Part shown: piece by piece, positions 9,151 to 18,982 of the stretch
How the letters are laid out: each line of letters opens with the position of its first letter
Position numbering within the stretch: position 1 is the first letter of the stretch
NCBI RefSeq assembly: GCF_040112705.1
Contig: NZ_CP157804.1
Location: 1,916,001-1,980,000 of the forward strand
Source: Flagellimonas sp. MMG031
GTDB taxonomy: Bacteria; Bacteroidota; Bacteroidia; Flavobacteriales; Flavobacteriaceae
Length of the DNA: 64,000 nucleotides
Reading direction: 5' to 3'
The notes under the pieces: model-generated
What the model was told of the DNA's origin: nothing
Seen by the model: only the letters and a program-made list of their open reading frames with translations
Databases searched by the model: none
Translations under genes and position numbers: made by a program

Positions 9151-10698
9151 ATGAAAAACAGTAACCTTTTATATCGAACAGTATTCATACTGATTGCGAT
9201 GCTTACCATCCAATCATGTTCTGACAAGTTTGAAGACAGGGAAGGTCAGCTTAATGCCGACGACCTGGATTATTCGGCAACCGAAGATATGGTGCAAGCC
9301 TTGATCGGGTCTTACTATGTGATCGCCACTAGGGGATGGGAGGAGCCCTTGCTGCTCTCCGTTCGTGGTGACGATGTGAACGCCGGAGGACTCGGGGACC
9401 AGCAACCCTTTGCCGATACCGACAATTACGTTTATGCGCAAGGATATTGGATGTACAATTCCCTTTGGAACGTGCACTATGGCGACATTGTTCAGCTGAA
9501 CACCGAAATTGAGCTGATAGAGAACTTTAAGGATTTTGCCGATGAGAGCGGAAAGGAAACCGCCGACCAATACATTGCCGAAATAAAGGTAATGCGCGCT
9601 TGGCTGCACTTTAACCTGGCAAGGGTTTGGAGCGATGTGTTCATCATAGAATCCACACAACCAGATGCCGAAATCGCCAATGGACCGGCTACCAAGGAAG
9701 AGATAATGCAATACATCTCGGACCAAATGGACGAAGCCATTCCATTGTTACCGAATTTGAGACCCAACGAACGAACCGACATACCAGGAGGGGTGACCCG
9801 CTACACGGCATACGCCCTAAAAGCCATGGCCCAAATGGAAATGGAGAATTATCAGGGGATGGCCGATGCCTGTGCGGCGATCATCAATTCCAATAAGTTT
9901 TCGTTGTACCCAGATTTTTATAACCTGTTCAAAAAACCGGGAGAGTTAAGCGATGAGAGCTTGTTCGAGCTACAGTTTTCCGATTACGGTTCCAGTACAG
10001 GGGATGTGTTTTATCACCTCTATGCACCCTTTGGTCCACAGGGATGGACCCCGGCCAGGGAAAATGCTTCAGGGGGATGGGGCTTTTATGAGCCCAGCAT
10101 GAAGTTTATCAAATTTATGTTGGATAGAAACGAAGCCGTTCGTTTGGAGACAAGTGTTCTTTGGACCGATCGCGGGATAGCCGAATTGCAGACCGACCCC
10201 AACTATTCGACACTCCCATCTTTTGTGAGCAATACCACAAGGGATGGTGATGTGATCAATGACTATGCCAGGGCACTGTTTGCCAGTGGTAAACACTACC
10301 TTCCATCAGTGCAGCTTACCGATCAAAGAAACGATTATGGTGGCGGTAAAAACATGATCGTAATCCGCTATGCCGAAATATTGCTGATGTACGCCGAAGC
10401 CTTGACAAGGGGAGCGACCGGTTCCGGTATGACAGCGGACCAAGCAGTGAATATGGTCCGAAACAGAGCGGGAATGCCATCATTGTCCGGTGTATCCTCT
10501 AGCGATGTCATGGACGAAAAGTTTGCCGAACTAGGTATGGAATGGGGAATCCGTTACTACGATATGATCCGTCTGGACAATTACGGGGAGCTCAGTTACG
10601 ATGGCCGATCATTTACGGCCGATAAAGAATTATTGCCATACCCACAGGCCCAGTTGGATGCCCTTCCATCTTTGGGAGGTAGCACTGGCAACGATTAA
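9151..10698 (+). CDS. SusD/RagB-like surface glycan-binding lipoprotein
   Basis: 515 residues with a lipoprotein signal (IQSCSDK), the N-terminal SusD TPR-like region (ATEDMVQALIGSYYVIATRGWEE and AEIKVMRAWLHFNLARVWSD) and the C-terminal RagB part with YAEILLMYAEALTRG and EWGIRYYDMIRLDNYG. It forms the lid of the SusC transporter and binds the glycan at the cell surface. It lies 14 bp after susC and 23 bp before the LamG lipoprotein gene, as usual in PULs. Confidence 0.96.
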   Translation: MKNSNLLYRTVFILIAMLTIQSCSDKFEDREGQLNADDLDYSATEDMVQALIGSYYVIATRGWEEPLLLSVRGDDVNAGGLGDQQPFADTDNYVYAQGYWMYNSLWNVHYGDIVQLNTEIELIENFKDFADESGKETADQYIAEIKVMRAWLHFNLARVWSDVFIIESTQPDAEIANGPATKEEIMQYISDQMDEAIPLLPNLRPNERTDIPGGVTRYTAYALKAMAQMEMENYQGMADACAAIINSNKFSLYPDFYNLFKKPGELSDESLFELQFSDYGSSTGDVFYHLYAPFGPQGWTPARENASGGWGFYEPSMKFIKFMLDRNEAVRLETSVLWTDRGIAELQTDPNYSTLPSFVSNTTRDGDVINDYARALFASGKHYLPSVQLTDQRNDYGGGKNMIVIRYAEILLMYAEALTRGATGSGMTADQAVNMVRNRAGMPSLSGVSSSDVMDEKFAELGMEWGIRYYDMIRLDNYGELSYDGRSFTADKELLPYPQAQLDALPSLGGSTGND

Positions 10699-10721
10699 AC
10701 TAACTAAATAAACAACACAAG

Positions 10722-13093
10722 ATGAAAAATACAGTAAAATCCATAATGATGCTTTTGGGGCTTCTGGTGGTTTCCTGTAACGAAGGAATCGACCCCATAA
10801 CGGCAGTGGATGCAGGAGTGGATGAAACCGCTCCGCAGGTAACCATTACTTATCCGACCGAAGGAGTGGAGCTCATGCCCTTTGAAGAGGAGACATCCAT
10901 AGACATCACCTTTGAAGTTACCGATGATATCGAAGTGGTCAATGTGACCGTTGCGATGGATGGTTCGCAAATAGCGGCTTTCAACACCTTTAAAGACTAC
11001 CGCATCGTACTGGAGGAAGTTACTTATGATGGATTGGGCAATGGGGACCACACCGTATCGGTCTCTGCTACCGATGCCGAAGGAAAGACCACAACAAAGG
11101 AAGTAAACTTTGCCAAACTGGCGCCTTATAGTGCCCAGTTCGATGGTGAGGTGCTGTACATGCCGTTCAATGCAGATTATATGGACTTCATTAGTTTCGA
11201 GGAAGCCGGGGAAGTGGGCAATCCAGGTTTTGCTGGAGATGCCTTCTTGGGAGCCGATGCTTTTCAGGGCGCACAGGATTCCTACCTGACTTTTCCTATG
11301 GAAGGACTTAAGAGCACAGAGTTCAGTGCCGGTTTCTGGTACAAGGTAAATCCAACGCCGGATAGGGCTGGAATATTGGTCGTTGGCGACAATGCCGACG
11401 ATAGAAACCAGGGATTTCGTCTCTTCCGGGAAGGAAATGCCGATGAACAACGGATCAAATTGAATGTGGGAACCGGTGCTGCAGAAAGCTGGAATGATGG
11501 AGGAGTTATTGATGTGACTGCTGGCCAATGGGTGCACGTTGCAGTTTCCATATCCCAAACACAGAGTACCATCTATTTCAATGGGGTTGAAATGTTGAGC
11601 GCCGACCTTCAGGCACCTATCGATTGGACAGGTTGCGAGGAATTGCATATTGGTTCCGGAGGGCCAACTTTCGACTATTGGAACCATGGCTATGACGCCA
11701 GTCAAATGGACGAACTTCGTATTTTCAACAAAGCCCTGTCGCAAAGCGATGTACAGATTATGATGAATGCGGCCAACCCTTACATGCCTCAATATGATGG
11801 GGAGTCGTTCTACATGCCATTTGATGGGGACTACATTGATTTGGTCGGAAGTAAGGCAGCCACCCAAGTAGGTTCGCCAAGCTTTACCGATGAAAGTCAA
11901 GTTGGTGATCAGGCTTATTTGGGAGCTACCGATTCCTATATCAACTATCCGGCAGAAGGATTAATGACTACGGAGTTTAGTGGATCATTCTGGTTATGGT
12001 CGATGCCAACCCCGATAGGGCCGGAATCATTACCATTGGTGATGATGCCGCAGACCGTTTCCAAGGCTTCCGACTTTTCCGTGAAGGAAATGCCGATGAG
12101 CAGCGCATCAAGCTGAATGTAGGAACAGGAGCGGGAGAAAGCTGGAACGATGGCGGAGTAATCGATGTAACTGCTGGTGAATGGGTGCATATTGCCTTTA
12201 CCATATCAAACAGTGAATGTGTCATCTATTTTAATGGAGTGGAGATGCTATCCTCGGCCATGTCGGCACCTATCGATTGGACTGGCTGTGATACCTTCAC
12301 CATAGGTGCAGGTGGACCAACCTTTGATTATTGGGGACATGAATCAGATAACAGTATCATAGATGACCTTAGATTTTACAGCAAATCGCTTTCTCCAGAA
12401 GAAGTAGCTGAGGTTTTCGGAGGAGAGGTAGCACCACAGAATTTTGGATCTACGCTCTATATGCCTTTTGATGGTTCCAATGTGGATGACAATTCAGGAG
12501 CAGCGGCTACCGTGGTCGGAACACCCGGTTTCGCCGGAGAATCTGCCGTTGGTAGCGATGCCTATGCGGGCGCAACAGATGCCTATTTGACTTTTCCAAT
12601 TGATGGATTGTTTGCAAATCAGTTTAGTGGGGCCTTTTGGTACAAGGTCAATGCCGACCCAGACAGGGCAGGGATCCTAACCGTGGCTCCTCCAATGATC
12701 GGCACCGACAACGACCTTTCCGCAGGCTTTAGGCTTTTCAGGGAAGGCAACGCCGACGAACAGCGTATCAAATTGCACGTGGGCACGGATGCAGGGGACG
12801 TTTGGAACGATGGAGACCTTATCGATGCAACCTTGGATGAATGGGTGCATGTAGCCTTTACCGTTACGGAAACGCAAACACTCATTTACCTCAATGGAGA
12901 ACCTGTGGTCAATACAGGTGATATGGACGGAAAGACCATCAGCTGGGAAAATTGTTCCATTCTATCCATAGGCTCAGGAGCACCCAACTTTAGTGGTTGG
13001 AACCATCTTTCCGACCTAAGCTATATCGATGAGCTATACCTTTTCGATAGGGTGTTGACCCAAGAGGAGATTCAAGAAATTATAAATAATTAA
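10722..13093 (+). pseudogene. LamG-repeat surface lipoprotein, apparently frameshifted near 11994
   Basis: A lipoprotein signal (LVVSCNEG), an Ig/cadherin-like region (about 30-130) and three tandem LamG/concanavalin-A-like modules suggest a PUL surface glycan-binding protein or adhesin. As read, the first frame runs 10722-12116 and leaves the conserved repeat at FSGSFW; the second frame, open through 13093, resumes the same repeat exactly at MVDANPDRAG (ATG at 11996). Comparison with modules 1 and 3 (GFWYKVNPTPDRAG, AFWYKVNADPDRAG) shows that one base is missing between TGG at 11991-11993 and ATG at 11996. With it restored, the gene would encode about 790 residues. Either a recent inactivating deletion or a one-base sequencing error explains this; the intact repeats on both sides favour an error or a very young event. 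Confidence 0.85.
11138..13090 (+). repeat. Three tandem LamG-module repeats
   Basis: Three copies of a unit of about 210 codons, roughly 11138-11773, 11788-12405 and 12442-13090. Each contains LYMPF/FYMPF, FW, PDRAG, then GFRLFREGNADEQRIKL identically in all three, a W-N-D-G block, a 'WVH(V/I)A' strand, an 'IYFNG/IYLNG' strand and a closing '(D/W)...DELRIFNKALS'-type strand. The near identity of the central 17 residues points to recent duplication or concerted evolution inside the gene. Confidence 0.9.
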
Positions 13094-13129
13094 TGTGCCA
13101 GTCACCAATTAGTTGAGTTAGTTTAGTTT

Positions 13130-14506
13130 ATGAGGTTAATTTTAATTCCATTGGCCGTTGTCACCTTATTCGTAGGGTGCAATGGCCAAAAAACAAAGAA
13201 AGAGAACAACAAATCACAGGAACAAAAGAGGGACAGTTTGGCCATGGCCGACGAAGCCCTCTTGGATTCCCTGCAATATCAGACCTTCAATTATTTTTGG
13301 GATGGGGCAGAACCTACATCGGGTCTTGCCCGGGAACGAATCCACTTGGACGGCATCTATCCCAATCACGATAAGGATATCATAACCACTGGAGGCTCCG
13401 GTTTCGGACTCATGGCCATTTTGGTAGGCGTGGAACGTGGTTTTATTACTCGGGAACAAGCATTGGAGCGATATGAACGTATTGTTGACTTTTTGGAAAA
13501 AGCGGATCGCTTTCATGGAGCTTGGCCACATTGGTTATTGCCATCGGGCAAGGTGACCCCTTTCAGTAAAATGGACAATGGGGGAGACTTGGTGGAGACC
13601 GCCTTTTTGGTCCAAGGCTTATTGACCGTACAGGCCTATTTTAAAAATGGCAGTGAACGGGAACAACAATTGGCAGACAAGATTCAAACACTTTGGGAAG
13701 GTGTGGAATGGGATTGGTACACCAAAAATGGCGAAGATGTACTGTATTGGCATTGGAGCCCAGAATACGAATGGAAAATGGACTTCCCCGTAGGTGGTTA
13801 CAATGAGGCTCTGATCATGTACATTTTGGCAGCTGCATCTCCCACCCATTCCATTGAAAAATCAGTTTACGAAAAAGGTTGGGGAGTTGATGGCAATATC
13901 AGCAAGGATACCATTTATTATGGGCTGGAAACCGAAATGAACCATTACCAGCACAGTGATGCCCCGGTGGGACCGTTATTTTGGGCACATTATTCTTATC
14001 TAGGCTTAAATCCCAAAGGATTAAGGGACCAATTTGGGGATTATTGGAAATTGAATCAAAACCATGCGTTGATCCATTACAAATATGCTGTGGACAACCC
14101 AAAAGAGTTTAAGGGATATGGAGAAAATTGCTGGGGTTTGACTTCCAGTTATTCAACAAAAGGATATGCAGGACACCGCCCAGGATTGGATTTAGGGGTG
14201 ATTTCCCCGACCGCAGCACTGTCTTCCATGCCCTACACCCCAGAGGAGAGCAAACAGTTTCTGCGATTCTTGTACAATGAACAGGATAGTTTGATCGGCA
14301 AGTACGGCCCTTACGATGCCTTTAGCTTGGATAAAGATTGGTACCTGCCCAGATACTTGGCCATTGACCAGGGACCTATTCCCGTGATGGTGGAAAATTA
14401 CCGAACTGGATTGTTCTGGAAACTGTTCATGTCCAATGAGGAAGTACAGCAAGGTTTACGAAAACTGGGTTTTGAAAACCCTTCTATGGAACCTGCCAAT
14501 GATTAA
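13130..14506 (+). CDS. GH144-like / glucoamylase-like (PF10091-type) glycoside hydrolase lipoprotein, copy 1
   Basis: 458 residues: lipobox (FVGCNG), a short charged linker and an (alpha/alpha)6-barrel domain with FNYFWDGAEPTSGLARER, TTGGSGFGLMAILVGVERGF, RFHGAWPHW, NGGDLVETAFLVQGLL, YWHWSPEYEWKMDFPVGGYNE and a closing DQGPIPVMVENYRTGLFWKL. This arrangement fits the family later named GH144, whose characterised members are endo-beta-1,2-glucanases; other activities in related sequences are possible. It is a periplasmic or surface lipoprotein in a PUL and would cut a beta-glucan backbone. Its end overlaps the next paralog by 8 nt (start at 14499), so the two are translationally coupled. Confidence 0.88.
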   Translation: MRLILIPLAVVTLFVGCNGQKTKKENNKSQEQKRDSLAMADEALLDSLQYQTFNYFWDGAEPTSGLARERIHLDGIYPNHDKDIITTGGSGFGLMAILVGVERGFITREQALERYERIVDFLEKADRFHGAWPHWLLPSGKVTPFSKMDNGGDLVETAFLVQGLLTVQAYFKNGSEREQQLADKIQTLWEGVEWDWYTKNGEDVLYWHWSPEYEWKMDFPVGGYNEALIMYILAAASPTHSIEKSVYEKGWGVDGNISKDTIYYGLETEMNHYQHSDAPVGPLFWAHYSYLGLNPKGLRDQFGDYWKLNQNHALIHYKYAVDNPKEFKGYGENCWGLTSSYSTKGYAGHRPGLDLGVISPTAALSSMPYTPEESKQFLRFLYNEQDSLIGKYGPYDAFSLDKDWYLPRYLAIDQGPIPVMVENYRTGLFWKLFMSNEEVQQGLRKLGFENPSMEPAND

Positions 14507-15872
14507 AAAAGTCGCATCCATTTTATTTGCCGCCACTTGGATGTTGTCCTGTGGTGGAGGTGATGATTATACCTACGTTCCAAAGGAACCCGAACTGCCC
14601 GGCAACGGTTCTGATGATACGGTGGAACCTACCATTTCCGATGAGGAACTATTGGACCTGACCCAAGAAACCACCTTTCGTTATTTTTGGGATTACGCCG
14701 AGACCAATTCGGGAGGAGCTAAGGAACGTTATCATCCAAACGAACCCGGTAGGGATTCCCAAGTGGTCACCGCAGGAGGCACTGGATTTGGCTTGATGGC
14801 CATCTTGGTAGGGATAGAAAGGGGATTTATTTCCAGGTCCGAAGGATTGGAACGTTTAAATACCTTGTTGGACTTTTTGGAGAATGCAGATCGTTTTCAT
14901 GGGGCTTGGTCCCATTGGATCAACGGATCTACAGGGGCCGCAATACCGTTTAGCGATTTGGACGATGGTGGGGATTTGGTGGAAACCGCTTTTTTGGCAC
15001 AAGGGCTTATTTGCATAAAAGAATACTTCAAGAATGGCTCGGAAGCGGAACAAATCTTGGCTCAACAGGCCGATGACCTATGGAAAGGAGTGGAATGGGA
15101 TTGGTATACCCAAAACCAAAACGTGCTGTATTGGCATTGGAGCCCAAACCATGGGTTTGATATCAATTTACCGTTGAAAGGGTATAACGAGGTGCTTATT
15201 GCCTATGTAATGGCAGCGGCATCGCCCGAATTTGGCATTGAAAAAGAGGTATATTCCAATGGTTGGGCCTCCGGTGGAGGTATTCGTTCTTCCAATACGC
15301 AATACGGATATCCACTATTGGTGCGTCATAATGGCTCCGAACAGCTTGGCGGGCCCTTGTTCTGGGCCCACTACTCCTATTTGGGACTAGATCCCCGAAA
15401 CCTTTCCGATGATTATGTGGATTATTGGGAAGTGAACGTGAACCATACCATGATCAATTACGAATACTGCATTGCCAACCCCGATTTCTATCAGGACTAT
15501 GGAGAAGATTGTTGGGGGTTGACCGCCAGTTACTCTCGAAACAGCGATGGAAGTTTAGGGTATAATGCCCATAGCCCCAGTAACGATACGGGGGTCATAT
15601 CACCCACGGCAGCCATCAGTTCCATTCCATATGCACCAGAAGAATCTTTGGCCGCTATGCACTATTTTTATAGGAATAGGGATGATTTGTTGGGACCTGC
15701 CGGTTTTTATGACGCCTTTAGTCCCGAGTACGATTGGGTAGCAGAAGCCTATTTGGCCATAGATCAAGGTCCACAGATCATCATGATTGAAAACTATCGG
15801 ACCGGTTTGCTTTGGAACCTGTTTATGGATAACGAAGATATTCAAGCTGGTTTGACCAAACTCGGATTTTGA
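14499..15872 (+). CDS. GH144-like glycoside hydrolase lipoprotein, copy 2
   Basis: About 457 residues from the ATG at 14499, chosen because it opens a lipoprotein signal (MIKKVASILFAATWMLSCGG); a farther start would lie inside the preceding gene. The catalytic domain repeats the blocks of copy 1: TFRYFWDYAETNSGGAKERY, TAGGTGFGLMAILVGIERGF, RFHGAWSHW, DGGDLVETAFLAQGL, YWHWSPNHGFDINLPLKGYNE and DQGPQIIMIENYRTGLLWNL. The lipobox is followed by a linker with alternating P, E and G. The two copies differ most around the loop after GAWxHW (here NGSTGAAIPFSDLDD), a likely place for different chain-length or branching preference. It ends 1 bp before the hydrolase gene. Confidence 0.88.
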   Translation: MIKKVASILFAATWMLSCGGGDDYTYVPKEPELPGNGSDDTVEPTISDEELLDLTQETTFRYFWDYAETNSGGAKERYHPNEPGRDSQVVTAGGTGFGLMAILVGIERGFISRSEGLERLNTLLDFLENADRFHGAWSHWINGSTGAAIPFSDLDDGGDLVETAFLAQGLICIKEYFKNGSEAEQILAQQADDLWKGVEWDWYTQNQNVLYWHWSPNHGFDINLPLKGYNEVLIAYVMAAASPEFGIEKEVYSNGWASGGGIRSSNTQYGYPLLVRHNGSEQLGGPLFWAHYSYLGLDPRNLSDDYVDYWEVNVNHTMINYEYCIANPDFYQDYGEDCWGLTASYSRNSDGSLGYNAHSPSNDTGVISPTAAISSIPYAPEESLAAMHYFYRNRDDLLGPAGFYDAFSPEYDWVAEAYLAIDQGPQIIMIENYRTGLLWNLFMDNEDIQAGLTKLGF

Positions 15873-15873
15873 T

Positions 15874-16680
15874 ATGACAAGACAATTATCATTTTTAACA
15901 GTACTGCTGGCTTGTAATTTGGTCGCTGCACAATGGCAATCGAAATATGAAGCCAAAATGCACATTGATGGAAACGATACCTTACGATATCGCATCATGT
16001 ACCCCAAGGAATTTAAGGAGGATGGGAACTATCCTGTGGTGTTGTTTCTGCACGGCGCAGGGGAGCGCGGAAACGACAATGAAAGACAATTGACCCATGG
16101 CGCCAGATTGTTCGCTACGGATTATTTACAGGAGCGTTATCCTGCAATCATCATATTTCCACAATGCCCCACAGATAGTTATTGGGCCCATGTAGATGTC
16201 GATAGAAGTTCCTATCCCATCCATTTGGACTTTAAATATGGTGAGGGACCAACAAAACCCTTGGAAATGGTAATGGATTTGCTCGATGCCACCATTTCGG
16301 AACCATATACCAACCAAGAGCAAGTCTATCTTATGGGACTCTCCATGGGAGGGATGGGGACTTTTGAACTATTGAGCAGAAAACCGAATACATTTGCCGC
16401 AGCGGTGCCCATCTGTGGAGGAGGTGACCCGGAGTCGGTTTCAATGTATGCCCAAACAATTCCTTTATGGGTGTTTCATGGGGCCCAAGACAATGTGGTG
16501 AACCCCCTGCAATCCATGGAAATGGTATCCGCATTACTCAATTCGGGGGCACACCCCCGGTTCACCTTGTACGATTTTGCGAACCACAATAGCTGGGACC
16601 CCGCATTTGCCGAACCCGATTTGTTGCCTTGGTTGTTCTCCAACCGGAAAACCACAACGACGGCAACACAGAACAAATAG
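15874..16680 (+). CDS. Secreted alpha/beta-hydrolase (PHB depolymerase/CE1-like esterase)
   Basis: 268 residues with a signal peptide (LTVLLACNLVAAQ) and an alpha/beta-hydrolase core: VVLFLHGAGERG (oxyanion side), IIFPQCPT, nucleophile elbow GLSMGG, acid in GAQDNVV and histidine in NHNSWD. In PULs such proteins usually remove ester substituents (acetyl, feruloyl or similar) so that glycosidases can act. The substrate is not determinable here. It is tightly packed in the operon: 1 bp after the second GH144 gene and 23 bp before the GH3 gene. Confidence 0.85.
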   Translation: MTRQLSFLTVLLACNLVAAQWQSKYEAKMHIDGNDTLRYRIMYPKEFKEDGNYPVVLFLHGAGERGNDNERQLTHGARLFATDYLQERYPAIIIFPQCPTDSYWAHVDVDRSSYPIHLDFKYGEGPTKPLEMVMDLLDATISEPYTNQEQVYLMGLSMGGMGTFELLSRKPNTFAAAVPICGGGDPESVSMYAQTIPLWVFHGAQDNVVNPLQSMEMVSALLNSGAHPRFTLYDFANHNSWDPAFAEPDLLPWLFSNRKTTTTATQNK

Positions 16681-16703
16681 AACATATCAAAATTAACCTA
16701 GCC

Positions 16704-18971
16704 ATGTACCCTAAACAACTACTATTGGCCCTTATGGGGCTTATACTCTCATCGGTCCAAGCCCAAAAACGGATTCCTGAAGTAGAACAATTATTGCAAA
16801 AAATGACCATCGATGAAAAAATTGGTCAATTGAATCTGTTGACGCCTGGTGGGGGTGTCGCCACTGGTGAAGTGGTAAGCCAGAACGTGGGTGAAAAAAT
16901 TAAGGCCGGACAGGTAGGGGGCTTATTTGGGGTTGCTGGTCCCAACAGGGTAAGAAAGGCCCAAGAAATTGCCGTAAAGGAAAGTCGTTTGGGTATTCCG
17001 CTGTTGTTCGGTTCGGATGTGATCCATGGTTATAGGACAACGTATCCCATTCCTTTGGGCCTGTCGTCCAGTTGGGATATGGATTTGGTCCGCCAGGCAG
17101 CCCAGATGGCCGCAAAGGAAGCCACAGCAGATGGGATCAATTGGAATTTTTCACCTATGGTCGATATTGCCCGTGATCCACGCTGGGGGCGCGTAGCCGA
17201 GGGAGCTGGCGAAGACCCTTATCTTGGTTCCAAAGTGGCGGAAGCCATGGTAAAGGGATATCAAGGTGAAAATTTGGCTGCTACCCATACCATGTTGGCC
17301 TGCGTAAAGCATTTTGCCCTTTACGGTGCTGTAGAGGCAGGACGCGATTACAACTCGGTGGATATGGGCAAAATCAAGATGTTCAATCAATACCTTCCAC
17401 CTTATAAAGCGGCCATTGATGCCGGAGCGGCCAGCGTAATGACCTCTTTTAATGATGTGGATGGTGTTCCCGCCACGGGCAATGCATGGTTGTTGACCGA
17501 TTTGCTTCGCGATCAATGGGGATTTGATGGTTTTGTGGTTTCCGATTATACCTCACTGAACGAGATGACACAACATGGCATGGGTGACCTTCAAGCGGTT
17601 TCGGCCTTGGCCTTAAAAGCAGGTCTGGACATGGACATGGTGGGCGAAGGCTTTCTGACCACTTTGAAGAAATCCCTAAATGAAGGAAAGGTGACCGAAA
17701 CGGACATCACCAACGCATGTAGAAGGGTGCTTGAAGCCAAATATAGTTCTGGACTCTTTGATGACCCTTATCGATATTTGGATTCCAGTCGACCTAAAAA
17801 GGATATCCTGACCCAAGAGCATAGGGCACTGGCGCGCAAATTGGCGACTCGTTCCTTTGTATTGCTCAAAAATCATAACGACCTCCTTCCCTTGGAAAAG
17901 AAAGGAAAAATCGCCCTGATCGGTCCCTTGGCCGATAGTAGGGAAAATATGTTGGGAACATGGGCCCCGACTGGCGACTTCAATTTGGCCGTTACCATTT
18001 TAGAGGGATTCCAAAATGTGGCCACCCAGGCACATATCGATCATGCCAAAGGAGCCAATATTTCCGATGACACCGATTTTGCCAAAAACGTAAATGCCCT
18101 AGGAGAACGAATTGTTATCGATGAGCGATCGCCCGAAACCATGCTTCAAGAAGCCGTCGATTTGGCAAAATCATCGGATGTTGTGGTCGCCGTTGTGGGA
18201 GAGGCCACCGAAATGAGCGGTGAATCTTCCAACAGAACCGATATATCGATTCCCGAGAGTCAAAAGAAACTCATTAGGGCGTTGGTTGCCACAGGAAAAC
18301 CTGTTGTTTTAGTTTTGATGAGTGGTAGACCGCTTACCATTTCTGAAGAATTTGCAATGCCCGTGTCCATTTTACAGGTATGGCACCCTGGAGTGGAAGC
18401 AGGAAATGCCATTGCCGATGTTGTTTTTGGGGAGTACAACCCATCAGGAAGGTTAACCGCGACCTGGCCCATGAACGTAGGACAGATTCCAATTTATCAT
18501 AGTGCCAAGAATACGGGTAGGCCCGCTCCGGAAAGCGGAGAGTTTCAAAAATTCAGGTCCAATTACCTTGATGCTCCCAATACCCCTTTGTTGCCCTTTG
18601 GCTATGGGCTGAGCTACACCACTTTTGAGTATTCCAATCTTAGCTTGAGCAAAAAGAAAATCAATCGAGGAGAGTCGATAACCGTTACCGTTACCGTATC
18701 CAACACCGGAGATTACGATGGGGAAGAAGTGGTACAATTGTACGTAAGGGATGTGGTACGAAGCATTACGCCCCCCAAACGGGAGTTGAAGGGATTTCAA
18801 AAAGTCATCCTCAAAAAAGGGGAGCGCAAGGAAGTTAGCATTACATTATCCCCCAATGACCTGAAATTTTACAACAGCCGACTCGAATTTGTTACGGAAC
18901 CCGGGGATTTTGAAGTCTTTGTTGGGGGTAATTCGGACACACAACTTTCGGAAACATTTACATTACAATAA
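16704..18971 (+). CDS. GH3 beta-glucosidase, BglX type
   Basis: About 755 residues from the ATG at 16704, which starts a proper signal peptide (MYPKQLLLALMGLILSSVQAQ); upstream in-frame starts overlap the preceding gene. Domains in order: GH3 N-terminal TIM barrel with PLLFGSDVIHGYRT and nucleophile Asp in GFVVSDYTSL, GH3 C-terminal domain (VVAVVGEATEMSGESSNRTD), and a fibronectin III-like domain (ELKGFQKVILKKGERKEVSI). Family members release glucose from the non-reducing ends of beta-glucans or oligosaccharides in the periplasm. Together with two GH144-like enzymes it could finish degradation of sophoro-oligosaccharides. Confidence 0.93.
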   Translation: MYPKQLLLALMGLILSSVQAQKRIPEVEQLLQKMTIDEKIGQLNLLTPGGGVATGEVVSQNVGEKIKAGQVGGLFGVAGPNRVRKAQEIAVKESRLGIPLLFGSDVIHGYRTTYPIPLGLSSSWDMDLVRQAAQMAAKEATADGINWNFSPMVDIARDPRWGRVAEGAGEDPYLGSKVAEAMVKGYQGENLAATHTMLACVKHFALYGAVEAGRDYNSVDMGKIKMFNQYLPPYKAAIDAGAASVMTSFNDVDGVPATGNAWLLTDLLRDQWGFDGFVVSDYTSLNEMTQHGMGDLQAVSALALKAGLDMDMVGEGFLTTLKKSLNEGKVTETDITNACRRVLEAKYSSGLFDDPYRYLDSSRPKKDILTQEHRALARKLATRSFVLLKNHNDLLPLEKKGKIALIGPLADSRENMLGTWAPTGDFNLAVTILEGFQNVATQAHIDHAKGANISDDTDFAKNVNALGERIVIDERSPETMLQEAVDLAKSSDVVVAVVGEATEMSGESSNRTDISIPESQKKLIRALVATGKPVVLVLMSGRPLTISEEFAMPVSILQVWHPGVEAGNAIADVVFGEYNPSGRLTATWPMNVGQIPIYHSAKNTGRPAPESGEFQKFRSNYLDAPNTPLLPFGYGLSYTTFEYSNLSLSKKKINRGESITVTVTVSNTGDYDGEEVVQLYVRDVVRSITPPKRELKGFQKVILKKGERKEVSITLSPNDLKFYNSRLEFVTEPGDFEVFVGGNSDTQLSETFTLQ

Positions 18972-18982
18972 AAAAATCACCT

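Noticed and set aside
10704..11900. Open frame of 398 codons on the minus strand, opposite the LamG gene
   Set aside because: A shadow of the repeat-rich lipoprotein gene; its apparent repeats (HFNPIEIDG-type) are antisense images of the LamG modules.
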